From the NCBI GenBank assembly GCA_031761405.1, contig JASEVX010000001.1, forward strand, positions 22,773,270-22,837,269: a DNA stretch of 64,000 nt, in the 5' to 3' direction. This DNA comes from Serripes groenlandicus (Eukaryota; Mollusca; Bivalvia; Cardiida; Cardiidae). The notes beneath the pieces were generated by a model. That model saw nothing but the letters and a program-made list of their open reading frames with translations, was not told the DNA's origin and ran no database searches. Below are positions 33,850 through 44,169 of the stretch, piece after piece. Numbering within the stretch: position 1 is the first letter of the stretch; each line of letters starts with the position of its first letter. Made by a program: the position numbers and the translations under genes.

Positions 33850-34140
33850 TGATACACTGTTTGGTGTTTTACGCCGCTTTCAACAATTGTTCAGTTATAT
33901 CGCGGCGTTTCCTGGGTAAGTTACACTTGTTGTGTACGAGTACTACTGGTCAATTGATCCTGATACCAGCCATTTGAAAACATAGTGACAAAAGAAGAAA
34001 TTGCACAAAACGTTCAATTTCTTCTTTTGCCACAATGTTTTAAAATGGCTGGTGTCAGGATAAATTACTAGTCGTAATGGTTATCCCGCAACCCTGAGCC
34101 CCAAGGAGTGCAGCCATTACTACTATTTTTAAATTCTTTG
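33850..34140 (-). mobile_element. Type 1 SINE interrupted by a mirrored family P hairpin
   Basis: The SINE tail (plus sense 'ttggtgttttacgccgcttt') and body are broken at about 33972-34066 by a family P hairpin core, 'gacaaaagaagaaattgcac' and its complement. On the far side the SINE words 'aaaatggctggtgtcaggat' occur as an inverted copy of the words just before the core, 'atcctgataccagccattt'. The SINE then resumes at 'tagtcgtaatggttatcccg'. No TTAACCC ends accompany the core, so ordinary transposition is not the explanation. Confidence 0.8.
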
Positions 34141-34693
34141 GTAGGGGGGGAATACAACAATTTTACGATGTTGGTATACATTGCAACTCTAGCCTTTGTG
34201 ACTTTTATCTGTATGTGTAAGAATGTAAAATGCAAAACGAAATTACCATTGACAAAATACATTGTTCTATCGAACTTGTTGGTTAATCATATCATCCAAT
34301 AAACATTCGAACATTAACCAAGACATTATTTCAGCAAAAGACTTAATTTGTACAAATAAATTATCATTGACAAAATACGTTGTTCTATCGAACTTGTTGA
34401 TTATTGAACAATGAACATTCGAATATCAACTAAGGAAATATTTCGGCAAAAGTTATGTAACGTATAGTAATATAACAGCCTTAAATGCAATCTGGTACAT
34501 GTACATGTAGTTTTTCAACACATTTCCCCCAACGTTTTAGTGCGTTTCGGGTCAAAAACCGCCGCCAAATGCTTTTAAAAATGTCAAAAATAAATTCAAT
34601 GCATTATGACTGAGTGTTTATTTAATCGGTATCGAGACTTTAAGATATAAACGTCGCTCTTGTAAACAAAAGAACTAATTTGGACCAATGTAT

Positions 34694-34917
34694 ATGAGCC
34701 GTTCAACGCGAAATCCAAAATTGTGGACTCTACATAAAGTATCGACCAGGATCAGCTTATTTCTGCTCAGGATAAACCCGGGCAGACACTTTTTGACTCC
34801 TGCGGATTTTCTGTTTCATGAATCATTACTCTATACATCTATCCCCCTAAGACGGAATGTGTCGGCTGGATCAGTCTGCGCGGACAGCGCAGGCTGATCT
34901 GGTCGATACATTACGCA
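34694..34917. mobile_element. Family G MITE, right end lost
   Basis: Starts 'gagccgttcaacgcgaaatc' and contains 'ctatccccctaagacggaat' and 'gcgcaggctgatctggtcga'. It stops at 'acattacgca', before the GGCTC end, where a type 1 SINE begins. Confidence 0.72.
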
Positions 34918-34924
34918 AAATTAA

Positions 34925-35425
34925 TTGATTGTTTGATGTTTTAGGCCGCTTTCAACATTGTTTCAGTTATATCACGACGTTTACTGGGTAAGTTGCAAGT
35001 GCTACTGGGTCCAATTCCACCAACATTACTTAGCGTTAAGTAATACTTAAATACTTAAAATCGTATTTCACCATTTTTGTTTCCCTTATATCTTTTCAAA
35101 CATGAATTGTGGACTGCATTTCAGTAATTGATTAATTACGTTGACGCAAATAGTTACCTTGCTAACTAACAGTAATTGGTAAGAAATTAATTATTTTGGC
35201 ATTTTTATAAGGGAAACAAAAATGATGAAATATGCCTCTAAGTATTTAAGTATTACTTAGCGCTAAGTATCGCTGGTGGAATTGAGGCCTGGTCAATTTA
35301 TCCTGATTACTGTCAGTCAGTCGTAATGCCAACCCCGCTACCCTGAGCGACAAGGAGGGTAACCGTTACTACCATTGTTAAAGTATTTGGTATTACCCGG
35401 CCGGGGATCGAACCCGCGACTTATC
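34925..35425 (-). mobile_element. Type 1 SINE with a MITE inserted in it
   Basis: The tail part lies at 34925-35008 and the head part at 35289-35425, the latter with the B-box-like 'ggggatcgaacccgcgac' (plus sense). The SINE body words 'actgg' and 'ctggtcaatttatcctgat' flank the inserted element, which gives the order of events: SINE first, MITE later. Confidence 0.85.
35009..35288. mobile_element. Long-armed MITE (about 280 bp) inside a SINE
   Basis: Inverted arms of about 80 bp: 'ccaattccaccaacattact' at the left against 'ctggtggaattgagg' at the right; further in, 'cttaagtacttaaat'-like words and 'gtttcccttat' against 'aagggaaacaaa'. CTGG, present at both borders, is the probable target duplication. 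No coding content. The superfamily is not assigned. Confidence 0.8.
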
Positions 35426-35574
35426 TATCAAAACAAATATAACGAAATATCTGTGGATGCTTTGTCCTGGAGCAAAGCTAGACTACTTATGTTACTTCAA
35501 TCGTTCATCTTCATCACCAAATAAAATAACCAAATATTCAAATAAGTACATCTATTGCAATACTAATTTAGTGT

Positions 35575-35790
35575 AAACCCTTTCGAACATCATAAGACTT
35601 TAAAATAAATTGAGGGAAAATAAAAAAAAAATACAGATGACAGTTTCATTTTAGAATAGTGTTGAGTACATTGTGACAAAATGAGAAATTGCTCACTATG
35701 TGGAATTTCTCTTTTTTTCCCACAATGTTTTCAAAAGTTGCCTGCTGCAGAGACGTCAGAAAGCGTCTGTATGTAGGAAAATGTTTCTAA
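35575..35790. mobile_element. Family P MITE, diverged
   Basis: 'taaaccctttcgaacatcat' at the left, 'gagaaattgctcactatgtg' core, and 'tctgtatgtaggaaaatgtt' at the right. It lies about 100 bp from TNF-A exon 1. Confidence 0.65.
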
Positions 35791-35891
35791 ATTATTCATC
35801 CGTACCTCTCTCTCGGCATCATCGTGCTGCTTGCTTAAAAATTATCAAGTAATGCGGCCTGCAGCATGTCGTCCGTTTTATCCGTGTTTAC

Positions 35892-36131
35892 GTTCACTTG
35901 TTCTCTCAACTCTTGTAGCTGAACATGCACGATAAGTTGGGATGCAAACAGCACAAGCATCAGGACAAACACCACTAAAATGTACAGCGCCTGGCTACAT
36001 AACCTTCTAGATGCCAGACCGACCCGCTTGTCGTTTTGGAACAATTCGGCCTGTACGCCACCGTGTTCCACGATGTTTAGATCGCAGTCCGGCTTTTTAA
36101 GAACTGTTACGTATTCCATAGGTTTTCCCAT
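35892..36131 (-). CDS. TNF-A exon 1: cytoplasmic tail and membrane anchor
   Basis: Starts at the ATG complementary to 36129-36131 (MGKPMEYVTV); the frame is open a little further but only through a non-ATG codon. About 47 polar residues precede one hydrophobic segment, ALYILVVFVLMLVLFASQLI, followed by a stalk, HVQLQELREQVN. This is type II topology, as in membrane-bound TNF ligands. The frame runs to a TAA at about 35837, so a donor must lie before it; 'gaac|gtaaac' at 35892 gives phase 0 and fits the micro-exon. A donor 6 bp earlier ('caa|gtgaac') has the same phase. The link to the downstream exons is inferred from phase, topology and strand. Confidence 0.65.
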
Positions 36132-36562
36132 GCTTAAGATGAAAAACACGAAGCACCGTTCAAAATGTCCAGAGAGAAAAAACCGAATATTCCTCAGTTA
36201 ATAAAACAAACTCCGAAATGGTATCATCGCTTTATCTCTTATGCTCTTTATATGATGGACGTTCAAGAGAGAATACTCCGTCGGGCGTATTTATTTATTA
36301 TTTTGTTTAAATCTTTTGTATAGCGTTGTAGTTAAATACATGAGCTTTTTGTAAATTACAAGTGGAGTGTAATGAATTTAGAAAAAAAAAAAACGGACAG
36401 AATTACGCGGCATGTCGCTCGTGGACTTTTGTTCTCGTCGTCGGGCGATTAGGGGTCTTATTGACTGTGCGTAAAAGGACAGCGTAAAGGTTAATAGGCG
36501 TAAGGCGAACGGAGCTACGCTGCCAGTATTTCTCTTACTAAATGCACCTAGAACTAAATTAT

Positions 36563-36824
36563 ATGAGATAACCAACAATGTGGACTCTGCGTAAAGTATC
36601 GACCCGGATCAGCCTAAGCACGCCGCGCAGGCTTACCCGGATAAACACTTTTCGCCTCCTGTGGATTTTCTGTTTCAGGAATCATTACTCTATATATACC
36701 TCTATCCCCCTGAGACGTGATGTGTCGACACGGATCAGTCTGCGCAGACAGCGCAGGCTGATCTGGGTCGATACATTACGCAGAGGCCATACTGTTAGTT
36801 TTCTCGCGGGACGGCTCATATGTA
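36563..36824. mobile_element. Family G MITE
   Basis: The left end is shortened ('atatgagataaccaacaatg'); the right end is intact ('tctcgcgggacggctcatat'). ATAT at both borders may be the target duplication. Internal blocks as in the other copies. Confidence 0.75.
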
Positions 36825-36902
36825 CACTGACAGCGAAGACTCCGATGAGACTGTGTGGATGTATAGGCTCGCCTGAGTCTTCACTGTTCGCAGAGGCATT
36901 TA

Positions 36903-36929
36903 ACCCCCCCCCCCCCCCCCCCCCCCCCA
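36903..36929. repeat. Poly(C) run of about 26
   Basis: A homopolymer C tract; the Pro-rich and Gly-rich frames across it are artefacts. Its length is prone to sequencing error. Confidence 0.9.
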
Positions 36930-37465
36930 AATAAACAGACGCGGTTCAAGTGTTATTTCATATTATCGGATCTTTATTTGACATTCTAAACCCAATGTTA
37001 TTGAATTCCAAGAACATATTATTCTCTGTAAGACGCATATTGTGAATACCCACAATAAAGGGCAAACTTGAATTTGGATAACGCATATTATGATTTTATT
37101 GTGTAAATTATTGAATAATTATAGACGAAGTGAGCATAGTAGATCGAGATAAGGCTGCGTACACTAATGTGCACGATTCTCGATACATAAGCATGGCAAA
37201 ACATGTCTGAAGTTGGGCAAAGCAAAATACAGGGGTACAATAAAAATAGATTGTTTTTGTATATAAATAGAATATAGCTTTATTCCGATTAATTTGATTT
37301 AAATGGATTTAAACATCTACTGAAAACATTTCTTTTTGCGGGAATATCACTATGTTTGATGGATAAATAACACCTACTGCCTGTTTCTATATCCTGACAC
37401 CAGCATTTCAGTCACCTGTACTGTTTTAATTAAGTTTTACGCCGTTTTCAACATTATTTCTGTTT
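36930..37465. other. No gene recognised
   Basis: AT-rich DNA upstream of TNF-A. The TNF-A promoter would be expected between about 36150 and 37500, but no TATA box or initiator could be singled out. Confidence 0.35.
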
Positions 37466-37469
37466 TCAA

Positions 37470-37615
37470 CGACAGTTCACGAATCCCTGTGCAAACAAAC
37501 AAGTTTAGGCTAGAAAACCTGCCTTGCCCATGGGCACTCCACTTTAACCGCCGAGACCGGGGATCGAACCCGGGACGCCCGACGCTAATCACTCAGACAC
37601 TGCGGATTCCGCAAA
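37470..37615 (-). mobile_element. Type 3 SINE
   Basis: The minus-strand head 'gtctgagtgattagcgtcgg' and 'cgggttcgatccccggtctc' is tRNA-like, followed by 'gtggagtgcccatgggcaag' and 'ttttctagcctaaacttg'. The same body is found in the plus-strand copy at 41.05 kb. Confidence 0.8.
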
Positions 37616-37882
37616 TATTCAGAACCCTAATCGCCAAGAAGGGACTCTTTCCCTCTTGTTATGATCCAACATTAGCGTACACATGGTGCAATGGGGATAA
37701 AATACATCAGTCGTTGCATTCATACAGCGAGATAAAAGTGAAAATGGTCTCTTTTGGTATATTTTCTCCCTTTGTCACGATGTTTTCAAAATACGTCTAC
37801 AAGTTGGAAAGGGTTAAACAAAACCAAGGCCATAAAAAGGTTTTAACCCAATCTAGTTTACCGAGATTTATTCAAAATTGCT

Positions 37883-38109
37883 TTAACCCTTTTCCTCATA
37901 TAGACGCTTTCTGACGCCTCTGCAGCAGACGACTTTTCGAAAACATTGTGACAAAAGAAGAAATTGCTCAAAACGAGCAATTTCTCCTTTTGCCACAATG
38001 TTTTCCACTTTTAGTCATAGGTTATCCATTGAATTATAGAATTCTAATTTTTAACAAAATATGTTCAAAGTCGTCTGCTGCACAATTGTCGTATGAGGGA
38101 AAGGGTTAA
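37883..38109. mobile_element. Family P MITE, complete
   Basis: TTAA at both ends (37883 and 38106), full arms and the hairpin 'gacaaaagaagaaattgctc'. Very close to the 28.3-kb copy, which suggests a recent common source. A worn second copy lies just to the left (about 37630-37815). Confidence 0.9.
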
Positions 38110-38454
38110 GGGTGTGTGACGAAGCATGTGTGTTTACCTGTTGTTACAAATCAACACAAAACAAAACGCAAAAATGAACAAATGACGCATAGATAAATGT
38201 TGCAGTGTTTATTTAAAGACATACACAAATAATGAGGTAGGTATAAATATTCAAATTGGTAGAAATGATCAAAATAAATACTGACTAAGTAAGTATACAG
38301 TGCAACATATCTACTGCACGTGGAGGCAAATATATATATATATGTACATAAAAGAGAGGCTTTGTTCTAAAGGGGTAACAACGTTCTCCTGTTCGGTTTT
38401 TCAGATACGATCCGCACTCTGGTAAAATTAACCTTGGGACGTTTGCGACCGGTG

Positions 38455-38680
38455 TAGATTCAGTTTAGTTTAAACTTATTTATTTTACATCGATTGCGAA
38501 ACAAGCCTTTGGCTTAGATTAATCACTCTCGATGTCTGCTTCCTGGAGACTTAACCAGTACTCGCGCCGTTTGTGTGGAAAAATCCCAAAGTCAGGACCC
38601 GCTCATCACGGGACTCGAACCAGGGACCTTTGATACGAAAGGCCGACGCTCTACCTCTGCACCACTGTCAGTCCAACATG
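38455..38680 (-). mobile_element. Type 4 SINE
   Basis: On the minus strand it begins 'agtggtgcagaggtagagcg', has 'tccctggttcgagtcccgtg' and continues to 'gatgtaaaataaataagttt'. The tRNA-like head and the separate tail distinguish it from types 1-3. A fragment of the same family lies at 55.56-55.68 kb. Confidence 0.8.
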
Positions 38681-38946
38681 GTCATATTCATTTAAACATA
38701 TGGACCGAGTCTTGAAAACGCGTTTTGATTCATCTCAATGCAGGCAACCTTAGCAGTTATTATAGAAAATGGAGAAACTGCTCGTGAGGAATAATGCCTC
38801 CTTTTCTCACAATGATATCAACCCCATTCCGTTTGCTTCTTATTGGAATAACGAAAATACCAAATCGCCGATCGTAAGAGGTGTTCGCTCAACGGTGATG
38901 TCATATCGAGCGATAACAATGTTTTTAAAGTGTACGGTGACAACTT

Positions 38947-39174
38947 GAACTCTTTCCCAAATACAGGAAATCTGCAGCAGACGACTTTGAAAACAGCTAG
39001 ATAAAAGTATGGAAAATCTCTACAAATGATGATATAGTTATTGAATAGAGTTGAAAACAATGTGGCAAATGGAGAAATTGCTCATTATGAGCAATTTCTC
39101 CATTTGCCACAATGTTTTCAAAAGTCGTCTGCTGCTATTGCGTCAACATGAGCCTGTTTGTGGGAAAGGGTTAA
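38947..39174. mobile_element. Family P MITE, complete
   Basis: The left end is mutated ('gaactctttcccaaatacag'); the right end 'tgtgggaaagggttaa' is intact. Its hairpin carries 'gcaaatggagaaattgctca', a subfamily variant of the core. Confidence 0.85.
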
Positions 39175-39429
39175 CGTTACTGTCTAGAATACTCTGGATC
39201 GCAATTGTCAATTGATTGGGGTTTAACGCCCTTTGCAAAAAAAATTGTACCCCACATTTTCTTAATTAATACGCTTTAAAATGTTCTCCAAATGGCTATA
39301 TAGCCGAGCACAGAAAAGCAAGTAGGTTTTCAAAACAAAATGTCTTAACATATTTTGGTTATGCCACATAATCACTATAAACTCTTCATCCACTGAACTG
39401 AGATAGCTACAAATGAAATTTGTTTGTAT

Positions 39430-39612
39430 GGTAACTCATGTAAGTTTCAACAATTTCTCGGTTACATCACATCGTTTCCTGGGCAAGTAACTAGAGCGTT
39501 TATTCGATTTATTCTGATCCAAGCGAAACAGTCGTAATACTAAACCCTGATCGCCAAGAAGGGAAAGACATACTACCATTGTATGTGTTATGACCTGGAT
39601 AACAGGTATACA
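39430..39612 (-). mobile_element. Type 1 SINE, worn
   Basis: 'gtttcaacaatttctcggtt', 'cctgggcaagtaac', 'aaccctgatcgccaagaagg' and 'tgttatgacctggataacag' follow the type 1 body order in plus sense. The head is degraded. Confidence 0.65.
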
Positions 39613-39644
39613 TCCGCGAGGCAACGCCGTGACATTAAATCACC

Positions 39645-41300
39645 GAGACGAGCGCCGTACGACTACACCACCGAGACGAACACCGTACGACTTCACAACC
39701 GAGACGAGCGCCGTACGACTACACCACCGAGACGAACGCCGTGCGACTACACCACCGAGATGAACGCCGTGCGACTACACCACCGAGACGAACGCGCCAC
39801 AATACACCACCGAGACGAGCGCCGTACGACTACACCACCGAGATGAACGCCGTGCGACTACACCACCGAGATGAACGCCGTACGACTACACCACCGAGAC
39901 GAACGCCGTACGACTACACCACCGAGACGAACGCCGTACGACTACACCACCGAGACGAACGCCGTACGACTACACCACCGAGACGAACGCCGTACGACTA
40001 CACCACCGAGACGAACGCCGTACGACTACACCACCGAGACGAACGCCGTACGACTACACCACCGAGACGAACGCCGTACGACTACACCACCGAGACGAAC
40101 GCCGTACGACTACACCACCGAGACGAACGCCGTACGACTACACCACCGAGACGAACGCCGTACGACTACACCACCGAGACGAACGCGCACCAATACACCA
40201 CCTAAACGAACACCGTAAGAATACAACTCCGAGACGAACGCCGTACGACTACACCACCGAGACGAGCGCAATACGACTACACCACCGAGACGAACGCGCA
40301 CCAATACGAACACCGTACGAATAAAACTCCGAGACGAACGCCGTACGACTACACCACCGAGACAAACACCGTACGAATACACCACCGAGACGAACGCCGT
40401 ACGACTACACCACCGAGACGAACGCCGCACGACTACACCACCGAGACGAACGCCGTACGACTACACCACCGAGACGAACGCCGTACGACTACACCACCGA
40501 GACGAACGCCGTACGACTACACCACCGAGACGAACGCCGTACGACTACACCACCGAGACGAACGCGCACCAATACACCACCTAAACGAACACCGTAAGAA
40601 TACAACTCCGAGACGAACGCCGTACGACTACACCACCGAGACGAGCGCAATACGACTACACCACCGAGACGAACGCGCACCAATACGAACACCGTACGAA
40701 TAAAACTCCGAGACGAACGCCGTACGACTACACCACCGAGACAAACACCGTACGAATACATCACCGAGACGAACGCGCACCAATACACCACCGAGACGAA
40801 CACCGTACGAATACAACTCCGAGACGAACGTCTACACCACCGAGACGAACACCGTACGAATAAAACTCCGAGACGAACGCCGTACGACTACACCACCGAG
40901 ACAAACACCGTACGAATACATCACCGAGACGAACGCGCACCAATACACCACCGAGACGAACACCGTACGAATACAACTCCGAGACGAATGCCGTACGACT
41001 ACACCACCGAAACGAACGCCACACCCATACACCACCGAGACGAAGGAATCCCTTGTGGTCGAGTGGTTAGCGTCGGGGATTTCGAAACCGGGTGTCCCGG
41101 GTTCGATCCCCAGTCGCGGCACTACGGTCATGGTGGAGTGCCCTTGGGCAAGGCACATTTTCTAGCCTAGTACTGGTTTGTTTAACCAGGGATCATGAAT
41201 AATTAAATTTAATTGCGCGCTAAATGACCTTAGCTGTCAATGCGCCATAAAACAATATACATTCCACCGAGACGAACATCGTACGACTACACCTCCGAGA
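39645..41300. repeat. 28-bp satellite with a higher-order unit
   Basis: The basic unit is gccgtacgactacaccaccg followed by agacgaac, 28 bp, head to tail for about 1.4 kb. Variants ('caccaatacaccacctaaac', 'aataaaactccgag') recur together about 379 bp apart (about 40201 and 40580), so blocks of 13-14 units have been duplicated as a whole. All three forward frames stay open, since 28 is not a multiple of 3 and the unit has no stop; the resulting Arg/Thr-rich frames of 80-154 codons are artefacts. A type 3 SINE interrupts the right end, and two unit remnants follow at 41268-41300. Confidence 0.93.
41045..41268 (+). mobile_element. Type 3 SINE inserted in the 28-bp satellite
   Basis: The head 'gtggtcgagtggttagcgtc' (A box) and 'gggttcgatccccagtcgcg' (B box) are well preserved, followed by 'ggtggagtgcccttgggcaa' and 'ttttctagcctagtactgg'. 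Satellite units occur on both sides. Confidence 0.87.
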
Positions 41301-41434
41301 CGCGGTATTTACATTGTAACAACATGAAAGTGAGGTACCCTATTATAATAACCATTATCCTGATGAAACACGATGTTTTAAACACTGATAAAAGTTGAGT
41401 CAAATACCATTCAAAACAAAGCTCTGTGTGTCTC

Positions 41435-41640
41435 AAGGTTAGATTAAATTTATTTATCACACATTGTTGGTTAAACGAGTTCCTACAGCTAATATAAATC
41501 ACTCTAGATGTATCTTTTCTGGATACTCAAACGATCCGCGCGCCGATCGTATGGGCAGGTCCCAAATATTGACCCGCCACCACAGGAATTGAACCCGGTA
41601 TTTTTGGATCAGGAGTCTCGGGCTCTAGCTCAGAGTAACT
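41435..41640 (-). mobile_element. Type 4 SINE, diverged
   Basis: Plus-sense 'gattaaatttatttatcaca', 'aatcactctagatgtatctt', 'aggtcccaaatattgacccg' and 'gaattgaacccggtattttt' match the 38.5-kb copy in order. Confidence 0.7.
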
Positions 41641-41700
41641 GTTGGTCCTTACACGAATAGTGCGTGAAATCATAATATATATTTATTCACTGCGTTCTCT

Positions 41701-41967
41701 TCAGTCACCAATTCTGATAAGCCCAAAGTACGAAAGATTGGAATAATTCGCTCCAGAATTATTTGAATTTTCCTGAATAAAGAGTTCTTGGTTTGCCTTG
41801 AGTTCCACGATACCCATGGTGAAACATGACTGTGTGTTGTTGGAACTTGTGCTACTGCTGGTGCCATGACGCGTACACTGTAATACCTTGGTGGACTCGT
41901 CAGACTCGTCAGGCGAATGCATAACACTGACGTGGAATCCTGTTATATCTTTTCCAACCAATGTGAA
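41701..41967 (-). CDS. TNF-B last exon: C-terminal half of a TNF ligand domain
   Basis: The acceptor 'ttacgacatttcag' opens the exon in phase 0; the stop is at 41701-41703. It encodes 88 residues. FTLVGKDITGFHVSVMHS fits the C-D strands; QCTRHGTSSSTSSNNTQSCF has two Cys flanking a loop, as in many TNF ligands; MGIVELKANQELFI fits the E-F strands; and YSNLSYFGLIRIGD is a classic family C-terminus (YFG-L). NNT and NYS are potential N-glycosylation sites. It joins the exon at 43.75 kb in frame with no gap in the fold. The sequence differs clearly from TNF-A, so the two are not recent duplicates. Confidence 0.9.
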   Translation of the reverse strand, partial: FTLVGKDITGFHVSVMHSPDESDESTKVLQCTRHGTSSSTSSNNTQSCFTMGIVELKANQELFIQENSNNSGANYSNLSYFGLIRIGD

Positions 41968-42134
41968 CTGAAATGTCGTAAATAAGAAGGTACTTATAGC
42001 TATCTATTTTTTGCAACAAACATACATGTGACGCCTCTACAGCAGACAGCATTAGAACATTGCTAGAAAATGAGAAAAATATCCGTCATGAACTAATTGC
42101 TATTTTTTTACAATGTGTTCTACTTTGTTTCAAT

Positions 42135-42425
42135 TATTGATTAATTTGGGTTTAACGCCGTTTTCAACAAACGTCATATCACGGCGATCAGTTCACCTAC
42201 TCATGCGTTTCCTGGTTTTTCCCACACCAGTACACCACACTTTTCAAGCAACTGGCTGATTTTCCACATAGACTGTTAAACAGCTCATTGGCGAAAGACG
42301 AATGACGCAGGTCACAGTGACTTTTGTCAAACGTCGGAAGGAATGTTGGCCGAGCTGGGATTCGAACTCACAAACCCCTGGATTGACAACCCGCGTCGCT
42401 ACCGACTGAGCTACCGGGCCTCGGC
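42135..42425 (-). mobile_element. Type 2 SINE, full length
   Basis: The minus-strand head 'gccgaggcccggtagctcag' and 'tgtgagttcgaatcccagct' is tRNA-like. The body and the tail (plus sense 'gggtttaacgccgttttcaa') are complete. It lies in the last TNF-B intron. Confidence 0.87.
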
Positions 42426-42529
42426 TACTCTGTTTCAAATCATCATTTTATTTGGCAATGTTTTCAAAGACTTTCCTGAAATTTGTTTGAAGCAGACGAT
42501 TTTAAAATCATGCATAGTTGGTAAATTTA

Positions 42530-42730
42530 AACCTTTCCCACATACAACACATCTGCAGCAGACGACTTTGAAAACAGCTAAGCAAAAAAAAGACCATCTT
42601 TAGGAATTAAAGTGCCTTTATAGAAAAGTGTTTAAACAGTGTGACAATGAAAGATATTGCTCGTAATGAGCAACATCTCCATTACCACGATGTTTTCAAA
42701 AGTATGTTGCAGAGGCGTCGATGGTTAATT
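42530..42730. mobile_element. Family P MITE
   Basis: 'aaacctttcccacatacaac' with 'tgcagcagacgac' at the left, 'gagcaacatctccattacca' in the core, and 'gttgcagaggcgtcgatggt' at the right. The terminal GGGAAAGGG is lost. An additional scrap is visible at 42030-42120. Confidence 0.7.
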
Positions 42731-43484
42731 CTGCTGTAAGCGACGTTAAAGAACTTAAGCAATCAATACAGGAAATAAAAACATATAAGACGAATAGACA
42801 TGCATTTATAAAATACCCGACATTGATTTATCAATTCAAATGCATATGCGTGTCTCTTAATATGCACGATCACGTTACATATCAAGACCGGTGGTAAATC
42901 AAAATATAAAACGATAATTAAAGAATTAACCAACAAATACCCATGTATTATAGTGTATCTCATTTATATCAGATTCGTTCACATATGGAATAAGCTTATT
43001 AGTTGTAATTTCATTTCAGCATTTGAATGTATTTTAAGGCATTAGGAAGCAATGGCCACATACCTATGCAAGTGGCTAATAAAGCTATATGGAATGGAAC
43101 AAAGATCGATGGTACAATTTGTAAGGTACGCCTTGGTACAGTAGTGGTTCAGGAAGAGATGGTATTTACAGATTTTAAAAAAAAGATGCCTTACGTCGCC
43201 ATTTATTCATTAAATGCAACATTTGATTGGTCTACAATCTAGATCATTTGTTTAACATCTAGGTCAAAACGGTGTTCGAAAAAAGATGCCTTACGTCGCC
43301 ATTTATTCATTTTTTAAAACAATTCCGAAAGGGTATCTCATACGGGAAATTCCTGTGAAGTTTTGTTGAAATTGAGAGGGATCGTCGTACGACGCACAAC
43401 GGACGACGTCCCTCGGACACCCAACGATCATAAAAGCTAACCATGAGCACGTCGTGTTCACATCGGTTAGTCTTGTATAACGTC

Positions 43485-43714
43485 TTAACCGTTTCCCGCC
43501 TGCAGACGCATTTTGACGCAATAGCAGCACACGACTTTTGAAAACATTGAGACCAAAGGTGAAATTGCTTATGATGAGCAATTTCTCCTTTGGCCACAAT
43601 GTTTTCCACTTTATTTAACAATTAAGTTATCTTTGATGGAGATTTTTCAGGTGTTTGTCACTATGTTTTCAAAGTCGTCTGCTGCAGATTTATTGTATAT
43701 GGAAAAGGGTGAAT
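43485..43714. mobile_element. Family P MITE, complete
   Basis: 'ttaaccgtttcccgcctgca' at the left, hairpin 'aaattgcttatgatgagcaa', right end 'tatggaaaagggtgaatt'. It is 32 bp from the donor of the TNF-B exon ending at 43746. Confidence 0.85.
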
Positions 43715-43745
43715 TAGCGGTACGGTATAATCGACACTGACTTAC

Positions 43746-43891
43746 CTGAGCATAAACAAGATACATCCCAGTTTTCTTGACACGTAGTTTCCCAGTTTTA
43801 TTGATTTCGTCAAATTTGAACACCTTCGCTGCTGTCTTGTACCGTTTACTGCCCATTCGCAGCCAGCTCGGTGAGGACCAAAATCCCGTTA
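43746..43891 (-). CDS. TNF-B middle exon with the TNF signature
   Basis: The donor 'gctcag|gtaagt' is perfect. The acceptor is either 'gttagcag' (exon from 43891) or 'tatgttag' (43894), a 3-nt alternative that keeps the frame. It encodes about 48 residues. LRVKKTGMYLVYAQ fits the TNF family signature at every position, and GFWSSPSWLRMGSKRYKTAA before it fits the A strand region. It ends in phase 0 and joins the last exon. Together they give most of a TNF homology domain (about 136 residues). Receptor and function are not predictable from this. Confidence 0.9.
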
Positions 43892-44169
43892 CTGCTAACA
43901 TAACATAATAGTACATTTACTGATTGTAATGAATTATTAAATTATGATTATAGTTAACGAAAACCATACATATCAAAAAAAGACATGCACCGTTTCTAGT
44001 GATCATTGCCCTTTCTTACTTTTTTCTCGGGGGTATTCATCACATTTAGTGATAGTTCTCGTTCCGGTTATCGACTTCTTAAAAAGTAAATTACTTGAAA
44101 GGTTAGCTACTTTCTAGATAGTGATACTGCCAGATGTATTAGGCATTTTGAACTATAGACTTGTACGTG

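Noticed and set aside
35835..35891. Reading TNF-A exon 1 through to its TAA as a complete protein
   Set aside because: It would be an anchor with no ligand domain; a phase-matched donor and downstream exons explain the data better.
36685..36934. Gly-rich and Pro-rich proteins
   Set aside because: Translations of the poly(C) run next to a MITE.
39741..40816. Arg/Thr-rich proteins of 80-154 codons on both strands
   Set aside because: They arise because the 28-bp satellite has no stops; the same peptide cycles in all three frames.
39645..41040. CRISPR array
   Set aside because: The 28-bp units are directly head to tail with no spacers, and the surroundings are eukaryotic.
41045..41120. A functional tRNA gene
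   Set aside because: A and B boxes are good, but the sequence continues into a SINE body found again at 37.5 kb and does not close an acceptor stem.
43027..43242. 71-codon plus-strand gene
   Set aside because: No recognised domain, lies in a TNF-B intron on the opposite strand, and part of it ('aaaaaagatgccttacgtcg') is duplicated just downstream at 43280 as non-coding.
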